From Phytohabitans houttuyneae (GTDB lineage: Bacteria > Actinomycetota > Actinomycetes > Mycobacteriales > Micromonosporaceae), in assembly GCF_011764425.1 (NCBI RefSeq), contig NZ_BLPF01000002.1:1240997-1304996 (forward strand): a stretch of 64,000 nt of DNA. The letters are read 5' to 3'. The notes under the pieces were generated by a model. It did not search any database. It was not told where the DNA came from and saw only the letters and a program-made list of their open reading frames with translations. Position numbers and translations under genes: made by a program. Below are positions 26,226-34,877 of the stretch, piece after piece. Position 1 is the first letter of the stretch. Each line of letters starts with the position of its first letter.

Positions 26226-27287
26226 ATGACTGGGACGGCGGCCGTCATCGAGTTCGGGCTGGACACGCCGGCGTATCTCACCGACGACGAGCACGGCGGT
26301 CTGGTCGCCGGTGACCAGGTCATCCGCGACGTGATCGACGAGGCGGTGCTCGCCGAACAGGTGGGCTTCGACTCGTTCAACATCGCCGAGCATTACCGGC
26401 CCGACCTGATGGATACCGCCGCCTCGGTCATCCTCGCGGCGATCGCCGGCCGGACCAGCCGCATCCGCCTGGGCACCGCGGTTACGGTCTTGAGCACCCG
26501 CGACCCGGTGCGGGTGTTCCACGAGTACTCGACCCTGGACGCCGTATCGAACGGCCGCGCCCACCTCATCGTCGGCCGCGGGTCGGCGACCGAATCGTTC
26601 CCGCTGTTCGGCTACGACCTGGCCGACTACGAGTCGCTGTTCGACCAGAAGCTGGAACTGTTCACCCGGCTGCTGCGGCAACGCCCAGTGACCTGGTCGG
26701 GCACGGTCCGGCCGCCGTTACAGCAACAAATCCTCAACCCACCGCTTCCGCCCGGTCACCTCCCGACGTGGGTGGCGGTCGGCGGAAGCCCCTCCTCGGT
26801 GGTCCGGGCGGCGCGCCACGCACTGCCGCTGATGCTCGCCGCGATCGGCGGGCCACCGCAACGGTTCGCTCCGATGGTCGATCTGTATCACCGCGCACTG
26901 CAGCAGGCGGGTACCCCGGTTCTGCCCGTCGGTATCCACTCTGCCGGGCTGATCGCCTCCACCGATCAGGAAGCGGCCGATGTGCAGTGGCCGTACTGGC
27001 GGGAGGCGATCGCCGGCGAGCACCAGGTGCGCGGGTGGCGGGTGCCCACCCGCGAGCAGTACGCCGCCGAGATCGCGACGGGCTCGATGTACGTCGGATC
27101 ACCCGAGACGGCGGCCGTGCGCATCGCCCACACCATCGACCTGCTCGGCGTCCAGCGCTTCGATCTCGCCTACGCACCCGGCCGAGTGCCGCACCGTCTC
27201 CGCATGCGCACCATCGAACTGTTCGGCCGTGAGGTCATTCCACGGGTCCTCGAGATCCTGCACCACAGGCCCGCCCGGCCGTCGTGA
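26226..27287 (+). CDS. LLM-class flavin-dependent oxidoreductase (luciferase-like)
   Basis: A 353-residue TIM-barrel protein of the bacterial luciferase-like family: IEFGLDTPAYL start strand, EQVGFDSFNIAEHYRPD, ILAAIAGRTSRIRLGTAVTVLS, DAVSNGRAHLIVGRGS and the C-terminal MYVGSPETAAVRIAH. Enzymes of this class use FMNH2 or F420H2; the cofactor cannot be decided from sequence alone. It is co-transcribed with DoxX. The product may act in redox detoxification sensed by MarR. Confidence 0.9.
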   Translation: MTGTAAVIEFGLDTPAYLTDDEHGGLVAGDQVIRDVIDEAVLAEQVGFDSFNIAEHYRPDLMDTAASVILAAIAGRTSRIRLGTAVTVLSTRDPVRVFHEYSTLDAVSNGRAHLIVGRGSATESFPLFGYDLADYESLFDQKLELFTRLLRQRPVTWSGTVRPPLQQQILNPPLPPGHLPTWVAVGGSPSSVVRAARHALPLMLAAIGGPPQRFAPMVDLYHRALQQAGTPVLPVGIHSAGLIASTDQEAADVQWPYWREAIAGEHQVRGWRVPTREQYAAEIATGSMYVGSPETAAVRIAHTIDLLGVQRFDLAYAPGRVPHRLRMRTIELFGREVIPRVLEILHHRPARPS

Positions 27288-27378
27288 TCCGAGACGCCCG
27301 ATCGCGCCCGACCGTCGAAACATCGCCGAGGCAGCACCTCGGCACATGATCAGGTGAGTCTGCTCGAAAGGAACAGAA

Positions 27379-28275
27379 ATGGGATTGTTGAACGGCAAAA
27401 CCGTGGTGGTCACCGGCGCGGGGCGCGGCATCGGCCGGGCGGTGGCCGTCGCCGCCGCGGCCGAGGGCGCGAACGTCGTGGTCGCCGACCACGGGGTGGC
27501 GGTCAACGGCGGCGCGCCGTCGTCCGCGGTCGCCGAGCAGGTCGCCGAGACCATCCGGGCGCAGGGCGGTGAGGCGATCGCCATCGGCGAATCCGTGGCG
27601 TCGATGGCGGGCGCGCACCGCATCATCGACGCCGCGGTCTCGCGGTGGGGACGCGTCGACGGGCTGGTCTGCTCCGCCGGGATCCTGCGGCCGAGCAGCT
27701 TCCTGGACATGTCGGAACCGGATTGGGACGAGGTCGTCGCCACCCACCTCAAGGGCCACTTCGCGATGATGCAGACGGCGGCCCGGGCGATGGCGAAGCA
27801 CGGCACGGGCGGTTCGCTGGTCGCCATGGGCTCCGGCTACCTGTCGCCGACCCCGCGCCTCGCCAACTACCGTGCCGCCAAGGCGGGGGTTCTCGCGCTC
27901 ACGAAGACCGCCGCGCTGGACCTGGCCGACACGGGCATCCGGGCCAACTGCGTCTCCCCGGCGGCGAACACCCGGATGACCGAGACCCACGGCATCCGCA
28001 TCCGAGGCGACGCGGACGACATCGCGCCGCTGGTGCTCTACCTGCTGTCCGATCTGTCGACGGAGGTGACCGGGCAGATCTTCTCCAGCGCCGGCGACCG
28101 GATCGCCGGTTGGAGCGACCCGTTCGAGAACCACATCCTGCGCCGGCTGGGAGGATGGACGCCGCAGGAACTCGCCCGGGAGGTTCCTGCCCTGGTGCAC
28201 GAGCATCCCGCCGACGGCGTCGGTGTCCTGGTGGACATGAGCACCAACGACTTCGCCGACAAGCTCCAGCAGTGA
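27379..28275 (+). CDS. Short-chain dehydrogenase/reductase
   Basis: A 298-residue SDR with the classical cofactor motif TGAGRGIG (about 12-19), DHGVAVNGG insertion, CSAGIL for the NNAG region, MGSG serine and the YRAAK catalytic pair. A C-terminal extension of about 60 residues after the core (ENHILRRLGGWTPQELAREVP) resembles SDRs of the hydroxyacyl-CoA dehydrogenase type. AAAGGA precedes the ATG. It follows the LLM gene by 91 bp and may belong to the same unit. Substrate unknown. Confidence 0.9.
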   Translation: MGLLNGKTVVVTGAGRGIGRAVAVAAAAEGANVVVADHGVAVNGGAPSSAVAEQVAETIRAQGGEAIAIGESVASMAGAHRIIDAAVSRWGRVDGLVCSAGILRPSSFLDMSEPDWDEVVATHLKGHFAMMQTAARAMAKHGTGGSLVAMGSGYLSPTPRLANYRAAKAGVLALTKTAALDLADTGIRANCVSPAANTRMTETHGIRIRGDADDIAPLVLYLLSDLSTEVTGQIFSSAGDRIAGWSDPFENHILRRLGGWTPQELAREVPALVHEHPADGVGVLVDMSTNDFADKLQQ

Positions 28276-28295
28276 TCCCCGTCCGCTGACGCGGG

Positions 28296-29165
28296 TCAGG
28301 CGAGAGCGGCGAACTCCGCCAGCAACGGTTCACGGCGCTCGCGCAGCCACGCCACCACCACCCGGCTCTGCGAGATGTCGGTCACCGGCACGTGGACCAC
28401 GTCGGGGCGGATGTAGAACCGGGCCGTCGACAGCGGCAGCACGGCGATGCCAAGGCCGGAGGCGACGTTCTCCAGCTTCTCCTCGACCACCGAGGTCGGC
28501 GTGGCCACCGCCGCAACGGTGGCGACATCCCGCCACTCCGGGACCGCGTCCGGGTGCTGCAGCAACGTTTCCCCGGCCAGATCCCGGACCGACACCCGTT
28601 CCTTGCCGGCCAGTGGATGGTCGACCGACAGGACCACCACGCGGGGCTCAGTGAACAGATGCCGCACTGCCAGCCCCTTGGTCGGCGCGGGCAGCCGCAG
28701 GTAGCTGATGTCGGCGCGGCCGTCGTGCAACACCGCAACCTGATCGTCCCAGGTGGTGCGCAACACCTCGACGGTGAGGTGGGGATGGTTGCGGCGCAGC
28801 CGCCGGATCGCGTCGGTGACGATCAGGCCCGGCATGAACGCCACCACCAGCCGGGCCTCGCCGCGCGCCGCCTGCGCGACCCGGCGCTGCAATGCGGTGG
28901 CCGAGGCGAGCAGGGGAACGGCGTCGGTAAGCAGCTGACGGCCGGCATCGGTCAGCTCGGTGGCGCGGCGGTCGCGGCGGAACAGCTGGACGTGCAGCTC
29001 GCTCTCCAACGCCCGGATCTGCCGGGACAGCACCGGCTGGGCGATGTGCAGCTCGGCGGCGGCACGCCCGAAATGCAGGTGCCGAGCGACCGCCTCGAAG
29101 TAGCGCAGCTTGCGCAGGTCAACGTCGATACAGCTCAGGGTATGACCTGGTCGGGGCGCGGGCAA
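28296..29165 (-). CDS. LysR-family transcriptional regulator
   Basis: A typical LTTR: LRYFEAVARHLHFGRAAAELHIAQPVLSRQIRALE HTH, then a two-lobed ligand domain to about residue 289. The only canonical start in the right place is TTG 29165 (CAGGG upstream), adding about 15 residues before the usual first residues DLRKLRYF. It is convergent with the SDR gene and divergent from an epimerase gene, one of which it probably controls. Confidence 0.88.
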   Translation of the reverse strand: MPAPRPGHTLSCIDVDLRKLRYFEAVARHLHFGRAAAELHIAQPVLSRQIRALESELHVQLFRRDRRATELTDAGRQLLTDAVPLLASATALQRRVAQAARGEARLVVAFMPGLIVTDAIRRLRRNHPHLTVEVLRTTWDDQVAVLHDGRADISYLRLPAPTKGLAVRHLFTEPRVVVLSVDHPLAGKERVSVRDLAGETLLQHPDAVPEWRDVATVAAVATPTSVVEEKLENVASGLGIAVLPLSTARFYIRPDVVHVPVTDISQSRVVVAWLRERREPLLAEFAALA

Positions 29166-29309
29166 AACGCCCTGCGCCTACCCGATCGGGCTGAGCCGCC
29201 TTCACTTCGCTGATGCCCCAGGGGTATCACAGATGCCGGAACAGGTCTTGGACGCTCGCCCGGCCTCGCCGTCACGCTGGTGGTGCGAATCCGAATGAAG
29301 GAGCACCAC

Positions 29310-30143
29310 GTGAAGGTCTTTCTCACCGGCGGATCCGGGTACATCGGCCGGGCCACCATCGATGCGCTGATCGCTCGCGGACACCAGGTTGACGCGCTGG
29401 CCCGCACCGGCAGCGCCGCCGAGGCTGTCCGCCGGCACGGCGCCGAACCGGTCAGCGGCGCGCTGACCGACCCTGGCGTGCTACGCCACGCCGCAGCCGC
29501 GGCGGACGCGGTCATCCACCTCGCCCAGGCATCCACCGCTCAGGAAGACCTCGCTGCCGCCCTGGCGATGATGGACGGGGTCGGCTCGGGCGTGTATGTG
29601 CACACCGGCGGCACCTGGGTCTACGGCGACACCAACGGGATCGTCGACGAGACCGCGCCGTGGAACCCGCCGCCGATCGTCGCCTGGCGCAAGCAGGTCG
29701 AGGACGCGGTCCTCGAACGCGGACAGCACGCGGTGATCGTCCAGCCCGGCCTGGTCTACGGGGGCGAGAACCGCCTCATCGACTACTTCTTCACCCAGCC
29801 CGGACGCGAGACGGGCGCCGTGCCGTACATCGGCGACGGAACCAACAACTGGGCGCTGGTCCACGTGGATGACATCGCCACCCTGTACGCGGCTGCGTTG
29901 GACGCTCGAGCCGGCACCGTCTACCTCGGTGTGGGTGGCGTCGGGCCGACCGCGCGCGAGGTCGCCGAAGTGCTCGGCGCCGGATCCACGACCTCGATCA
30001 CCCTGGAACAGGCCGGCGAGCAAATGGGCCCGATCGCCGACGCGTTCGCGCTCGACCAGCGGTTCAGCTCCGCCCGCGCGCACAACGACCTCGGCTGGAA
30101 ACCCCTGCACAGTGATCCGCTGGCGGTCCTCGCCGGCTGCTGA
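29310..30143 (+). CDS. NAD(P)-dependent epimerase/dehydratase-type reductase
   Basis: A 277-residue atypical SDR: KVFLTGGSGYIGRA cofactor motif, HLAQAST, TGGTWVYGDT, PGLVYGGENRLIDYF and the LVHVDDIATLY signature of NAD-dependent epimerases. The canonical YxxxK is replaced in the region WRKQVEDAV, as in several NmrA/epimerase-like reductases. GTG 29310 is chosen because AAGGAG lies 7 nt ahead; upstream ATGs lack a site. Divergent from the LysR gene. Confidence 0.85.
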   Translation: MKVFLTGGSGYIGRATIDALIARGHQVDALARTGSAAEAVRRHGAEPVSGALTDPGVLRHAAAAADAVIHLAQASTAQEDLAAALAMMDGVGSGVYVHTGGTWVYGDTNGIVDETAPWNPPPIVAWRKQVEDAVLERGQHAVIVQPGLVYGGENRLIDYFFTQPGRETGAVPYIGDGTNNWALVHVDDIATLYAAALDARAGTVYLGVGGVGPTAREVAEVLGAGSTTSITLEQAGEQMGPIADAFALDQRFSSARAHNDLGWKPLHSDPLAVLAGC

Positions 30144-30232
30144 TCGGCGTGCGACGTGACCCGAGTCGCGCCATCGGGGCCGGCGGCATGGGCGGCCGAT
30201 CTCGCGTTGCCATCATGCGGTGCGAGCCGGGA

Positions 30233-31053
30233 TCACCGCGAGCAGCTCGAGTTATGGTGGGTCTCGCTGCCCGGAGTGGCGGTATAGACGATTAAGGAAT
30301 GGGCCCGGTCCGGGATCCGTGAGATCTTGGCAATGCAGATCCAGGAGACCGATCTGCGAATGCAGCAACCGCCGGGGTACGCAATAGGAACGGGCGACCG
30401 GCTGCTGCTGCCAAGGATTGTGGAAGATTTCGCTGCGCTGCCGCAGCGCCGTCACGATCTCGCCGGCTCTGGAGTGGCGCCGTCTCTGGCGTAGCCGGCC
30501 ACCAGGCGCGCCACCATCATGCGGCTCTGAGTGTCCCGGTCTTCGGGCGGGCAGAGAGCCTGTTCGGCGGGATCGGTGAACCATCGGTAGTGCAGGCTGC
30601 GGTCGAGTCCGTGACGGGTACCGTCGTCGCCGAGCAGGGCGCGGGCCAGGCCGGTCTGTCGCAGGGTTTCACCGACCCGACGCCATTGGCCACCGGCACG
30701 GCCCGCGTCGCTCAGGCCGTCGAAAATGCGCATCATGCCGGGGTTGACGTGATTGTCGCTGAGCAGCCCGCGCCGGGGCGGCACGCAGCCGCCGAGCCGG
30801 AACAGGTGGTCGCGCTCGTCGAGGGTCAGCCGCAGGCCGCGGGCGACCGCGGTCAGCGCCTGCCCGGACGGGTACGGTCCGCGGGGCTGTTCGAGGCGGG
30901 TGTAGTAGTCCACCGACAGGTCGCTGAGCATGGCGACCTCCTCACGCCGCAGGCCAGCCGTGCGGCGGCGCAGCCCGCGCGCAGTCCGACGTCAGGCGGT
31001 TGCAGGGCCGCGCGTCGGCTGAGCAGGAAGGCCGCGAGACGTTCCCGATCCAC
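30233..31053 (-). pseudogene. XRE/MmyB-type transcriptional regulator with three frameshifts
   Basis: Joined across frames this is a full helix-turn-helix regulator with MmyB ligand-binding domain: MDRERLAAFLLSRRAAL, TAGLRREEVAMLSDLSVDYYTRLEQ, NPGMMRIFDGLSDAG, RWFTDPAEQ, YCVPRRLLHSQIGLLDLHCQ and a tail VYTATPGSETHH. Frames change near 30972, 30475 and 30295. Three independent lesions in one gene argue for real decay rather than a single read error. It is preceded upstream by a fragment of another gene. Confidence 0.8.
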
Positions 31054-31072
31054 GATGCCAGCGTGCCTTCGC

Positions 31073-31230
31073 TCATTGCGGCCGGCGGATCAGTGTGTGC
31101 ATGACGTCCCAGAGGCGTTGGGCGTCGCCGGGGCGCTGGACGGAGCGGTAGAGCCGCAATACGGTCGGACTGCGGCGGAACTCGCCGAAGCCGTCGGGGC
31201 CGTAAAGCCGGCCACCGGCCGCCGCCCTTG
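31073..31230 (-). pseudogene. 3' fragment of an unidentified protein
   Basis: A coding-like tail, LYGPDGFGEFRRSPTVL then QRLWDVMHTLIRR, ending at TGA 31073-31075. It is fused directly to the broken aldo/keto reductase, with no start of its own. Not recognised. Confidence 0.35.
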
Positions 31231-31451
31231 GTGGCGATCACGGCACGGTCGCGATTACGGCGGGCGGCCAGCCCGCTTCCGATGATGGTCTCGGGCTCGC
31301 CGCCGGAGTTGCCGAGTACCCAGAACGAGTACGCTTCGGCGGTGTCCACGACGTTCCCGCCGGCCTCGGTGTAGACGTCAAGCACATCGTGGGAGGTGTC
31401 CTCGTCGCTGGTCCAGCCAAAGGTGATGCCGCCGAGGTTGAGCGGGAACAC
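31227..31451 (-). pseudogene. Aldo/keto reductase, N-terminal fragment
   Basis: The first strands of an AKR barrel are clear: FPLNLGGITFGWTSDED, then VDTAEAYSFWVLGNSGGEPE with the catalytic tyrosine, and AVIATKGG. Homology stops there, at about 70 of 320 residues. Even the usual first residues before IEVFPLNLGG lack a start codon. It lies 25 bp downstream of the hydrolase-SnoaL gene on the same strand, so it was probably in that operon. Confidence 0.7.
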
Positions 31452-31476
31452 CTCGATGCCGCACGTGCCAGCGCGG

Positions 31477-32790
31477 TCACTGGAGCATCTCCGTGCGCAG
31501 CCGGGTCTGGACGAACTTCTCGATCCGCCAGGCGCCGTCGACCTTGGCGAACTCGCCGTGATAGTGGCCGTAGCCGCGGACTTTCAAGCTGCTGCCGTCG
31601 ATCCAGTCCTCCATGTTGATGATCGAGGACGCCGACACCGGCGAGTGGACCTCGGTGGTGAAGGAGAACAGGTGGTGGATCGCGGTAGCGTCGCCGACAC
31701 TGGTGGTGATGACGTCCTCGATCTCCTTCGGCCCGGTCATCTGCAGGACCTGCGCCCCCTGCGGGTCGTAGATCGTGAAGATCGCCTCCGGCGCGAACAA
31801 CTGCGCGAGCTTGTCGAACTGCTTGTGGTCGGCGAAGTAGGCGTAGCCGGCCATGAACTGCCGGATCTCGTCGACAATGACCAGCCGCTCGGTGTCGGAC
31901 ACCGCGAAGAACCGCCCGAACCGCTCGGCGGTGGCCTGCGGGTTGTCGAACGCGTACGCATGGGAAGCCTGCGCGATGATGTCAGTCTCGATATGCTCGG
32001 CGACCTGCCGGGCGCCGGCCAGCAGCTGGCTGCGGTAGTAGCCGTGATCGCCGTTGAGCACCAGCACCGGCATCGGTAGCCGGGTCGTGAACTCGGCCCG
32101 GTTGGCCTTGCCGTCCTCAATCATGGCGCCGTAGTGCTGGAAGCCGCCCCGGATACCGTTCGGGCCGGTGAAGTGTGGCAGGTAGCGGCTCGCCCCGACC
32201 TGCTCGGCGTCGAGCCGGACCGAGGTCAGTCGGTAGAACGGCGTGAGATATTCGGTCTCCTTGCCCTGGGTGAGGAAGGTAGCGAGGTCGACCTGGCCAC
32301 TGAACCCGAACGTGTAGGTACCGCCCTCAACCGACGGGTTCATCATCTCGTCGAGGCCGAAGCCGGGGATCAGGGTCTCGGACAGCACCAGCCGACGAAC
32401 CTCCCCGGGATGCCGTGACGCGTACGCATAGACGACCATGCCTCCCACGTCCATGCCGACGAGGTTGATCGGGCCCAACCCCAAGCCGAACACGATCTGA
32501 CGGATGTCCTCGGCGACGTTGGTCTTGGCGAACGTGTCGCTCTCGGCCGGGTCCGAGTCGCCCATGCCGCGCAGGTCAGGCGCCAGCACGGTGTAACCCT
32601 GCGCCGCCAGAAGCGGCATGACCTCCCGCCACACCGCCCACGTGAACGGGAAACCGTGCACCAGCACGACCGCCGGTCCGGCGCCACCGATCACGTAGTG
32701 GATGCGGGTGCCGTTCACCTCGGCGTAGCGGTGGTGGAAGCTGTCCAGGCCCTCTACCGCAGTTCCCGCTTCAGGATGAGTCACAGCCAT
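31477..32790 (-). CDS. Alpha/beta-hydrolase (epoxide hydrolase-like) fused to a SnoaL-like domain
   Basis: A 437-residue two-domain protein. Residues about 20-305 form an alpha/beta hydrolase with oxyanion motif LVHGFPFTW, nucleophile elbow VGMDVGGM where the nucleophile is aspartate as in epoxide hydrolases and dehalogenases, and histidine in QASHAYAFDNP. Residues about 315-437 are a SnoaL/NTF2-like fold (FMAGYAYFADHKQFDKLAQLF, WRIEKFVQTRL). AAGGAGG precedes the ATG at 32790. The divergent MerR gene and the palindrome between them point to MerR control. Confidence 0.88.
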   Translation of the reverse strand: MAVTHPEAGTAVEGLDSFHHRYAEVNGTRIHYVIGGAGPAVVLVHGFPFTWAVWREVMPLLAAQGYTVLAPDLRGMGDSDPAESDTFAKTNVAEDIRQIVFGLGLGPINLVGMDVGGMVVYAYASRHPGEVRRLVLSETLIPGFGLDEMMNPSVEGGTYTFGFSGQVDLATFLTQGKETEYLTPFYRLTSVRLDAEQVGASRYLPHFTGPNGIRGGFQHYGAMIEDGKANRAEFTTRLPMPVLVLNGDHGYYRSQLLAGARQVAEHIETDIIAQASHAYAFDNPQATAERFGRFFAVSDTERLVIVDEIRQFMAGYAYFADHKQFDKLAQLFAPEAIFTIYDPQGAQVLQMTGPKEIEDVITTSVGDATAIHHLFSFTTEVHSPVSASSIINMEDWIDGSSLKVRGYGHYHGEFAKVDGAWRIEKFVQTRLRTEMLQ

Positions 32791-32826
32791 CGAAGCCTCC
32801 TTGATTGTCGGTCGGCTCGAACGTAA

Positions 32827-32848
32827 ACCTTGGAGTACGCTCCAAGGT
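32827..32848 (-). promoter_or_regulatory. MerR-type operator between hydrolase and MerR genes
   Basis: Perfect 9-bp arms ACCTTGGAG and CTCCAAGGT around TACG. Read toward the hydrolase, TGGACC and TTACGT flank it with a 19-bp spacer, the geometry of MerR-activated promoters. Confidence 0.8.
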
Positions 32849-32906
32849 CCAGGGTGATCCACGCCTCACACCATCCCGGCTCGCATCGACACGAAGGCAC
32901 AGCGGC

Positions 32907-33272
32907 ATGTTGATCGGCGAATTCGCCCGACGCGTCGGCGTCAGCACCGACACGATCCGCTTCTACGAGAAGGTCGGCTTCTACTCGGGGAGCCGTACCG
33001 ACAACGGCTACCGGTACTACACCGAGAAGGACATCGAGACAGCCGACCTCATCGCGTCCGGGAAATCGATAGGCTTCTCCCTGCGCGACATCCTCGCCTT
33101 CTCCCAGGAGATGACCGCCGGCGTGCTTGATCACGCGCGAGCACAAGAGAGCCTGCAAGCCAAGATCGACCTCATCGACGAGCGGATCGCATCACTGAAG
33201 CGAGTTCGAGACCTGGCACAACAACAACTCGACTACTGTCGAGCGGTGGAAGCGCAAGAGCTCGCTGCATGA
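32907..33272 (+). CDS. MerR-family transcriptional regulator
   Basis: A 121-residue regulator: IGEFARRVGVSTDTIRFYEKVGF HTH with GYRYYTEKDIE wing, then IGFSLRDILAF and a C-terminal coiled coil ending QQQLDYC. Length and pattern fit small MerR proteins such as the CueR/SoxR style, but no metal loop (CxnC) is evident; a single cysteine lies near the end. It is divergent from the hydrolase-SnoaL gene, sharing the operator. Confidence 0.9.
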   Translation: MLIGEFARRVGVSTDTIRFYEKVGFYSGSRTDNGYRYYTEKDIETADLIASGKSIGFSLRDILAFSQEMTAGVLDHARAQESLQAKIDLIDERIASLKRVRDLAQQQLDYCRAVEAQELAA

Positions 33273-33419
33273 GACGCCTCTCTGGGCAGACAACGAAGTA
33301 TGGTACGTACCGATCAAGCGGGAAGACCGCGCTTGTTGACTAGGCCTTCGCCTTTTCCGGATCCCGGCTACTTATCTTGCGGACGTCGGTGGGCGACCGC
33401 AGAAGCAGGTACGGCGCCC

Positions 33420-34004
33420 TCACTTGCGGGCGTAGCGGGCGATGATCACGCCGGTGGTGGTCGTAACGCTACGGGTGAGCTCAAACTCGGTCCGCGGCGC
33501 CGGGCCTTCGAACAGCCGGTTGCCGATGCCCAAGGTCATCGGGTGGATCACCAGCGTGTACTGGTCGACCAGCCCGGCGGCGTGCAAGGTGCGCACCAGC
33601 GATGCACTCCCGATGATCGACAGATCCCTGTCCGACTCGACCTTGAGCTCGGTCACCGTCTCGACCGCGTCGCCACGCAACAGCACCGAGTTCTGCCACG
33701 CATCGACGTTCACCAGACTCCTGGAGACGACATACTTGGTCGCCGCGTTCATGTGCGTGCTGAACGGGTTGCCATCACTCGCGCGTCCCCAAGCCGTGAC
33801 GAAGTCCTGCCAGGTGCGGCGGCCCAGCAGCATGTCACCCGGCGCGCTCATACCCATGGCCATCTCCCGGGCCATCACATCGTCCCAGTACCCCTGGCCC
33901 CAGCCGCCGTGGATGAATCCCCCGCGAGTGTCCTCGTCAGCCCGGCCCGGGCTCTGCACGACACCGTCGAGCGTGACACTCATCGTCACCGTGATCGAAC
34001 GCAT
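33420..34004 (-). CDS. RibD C-terminal/dihydrofolate reductase-fold protein
   Basis: A 194-residue protein: ITVTMSVTLDGVVQSPGRADED start, MLLGRRTWQDFV, NAATKYVVSRS, LSIIGSASLVRTLHAAGLVDQYTLVIHPMTLGIG. This is the YwjB/RibD_C group widespread in actinomycetes, NADPH-dependent reductases of unknown substrate. GAGGAG precedes ATG 34004. Flanking DNA upstream is non-coding. Confidence 0.9.
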   Translation of the reverse strand: MRSITVTMSVTLDGVVQSPGRADEDTRGGFIHGGWGQGYWDDVMAREMAMGMSAPGDMLLGRRTWQDFVTAWGRASDGNPFSTHMNAATKYVVSRSLVNVDAWQNSVLLRGDAVETVTELKVESDRDLSIIGSASLVRTLHAAGLVDQYTLVIHPMTLGIGNRLFEGPAPRTEFELTRSVTTTTGVIIARYARK

Positions 34005-34843
34005 GGAATGCTCCTCGGTCTGCGCAGCCCGCTCCGATCGCGAGCCCGTCACTTCCCAAACGAACGACCACCGACGAACTCGACACAACGCCAAGAATCT
34101 GCCGGACCAAAGACGCCAGCGTCCGGCTAGGCTTGATCGCGTGGGAGATCAGGCGCTTCGCCTCGGTGTGCTCACACCGCGGGTGCCGCTGGTCCGGAGA
34201 TCGAGTTCGCGGCGATGACGGGCGCGCGGTGGAGACCTAAGTCGCGCGCGTCTCGGTGAAGGCGTCGTCGAGCAGCGGCGGCCCGGTCAGCAAGTGGGCT
34301 GCGCGCGGCCGCCATGGCTGCCGCCGGTGCAGCTCACCGCGATTGCCGCCGCCGAAGACCTTGTCCCTGAGCGGCCACTGACCCCTGACGACATGGTCCG
34401 TGGCGCGCCCTGTCGGCGGATGAGCATGCCGGCGGCCTGCACGACCTGCTGCAGCCGTACGCGCCCGCCTTCGGCCGGGCATCGCTCAACTGGTTGCACC
34501 GAATGAGCGACGGACCGCCTACCGTGCATCGAATTTTCGTATCCGCCGGATGTCGGTTTATGAGTCGCTGTACGTCGTGTACGGCGTTGCCGACGAAGTC
34601 AACGATCAGATCGAGTCGTGGATCGGGTGACGTCAACCGGTCCGCGCTGAGCATCACGGTGAGGTACATCCTCGCTGTCCGCGTCCGGGTTGCCGGCGAA
34701 CTGCACGCAGCTCTCGCCGCCGGTGGCCTCCCGGGTTTTGAGCAACGCCTGCCGCGGAGGCGATGCGACGTTGCCACAGGTCACTGCTTCCCGGGTGGCA
34801 CCCGTGAAGACGTGGATCCGTTCCAGATAGAAGAACGCCTATA
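34005..34843. other. Gene-poor region with coding remnants
   Basis: No intact gene. Short coding-like pieces remain, for example a minus-strand RLDLIVDFVGNAVHDVQRLI near 34575-34635 and a + strand DLLQPYAPAFGRASLNWLHR near 34440-34500. None is recognised. The block separates the RibD-like gene from the secreted FN3/CBM2-like gene. Confidence 0.4.
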
Positions 34844-34871
34844 TTCAAGCCCTCCCGCCGATCGGTACGAT
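34844..34871 (+). promoter_or_regulatory. Promoter giving a leaderless FN3/CBM2 message
   Basis: TTCAAG (34844-34849) and TACGAT (34866-34871) are 16 bp apart and the ATG is 7 bases after the -10. There is no Shine-Dalgarno before the ATG, which fits a leaderless transcript. Confidence 0.4.
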
Positions 34872-34877
34872 CCGCAC

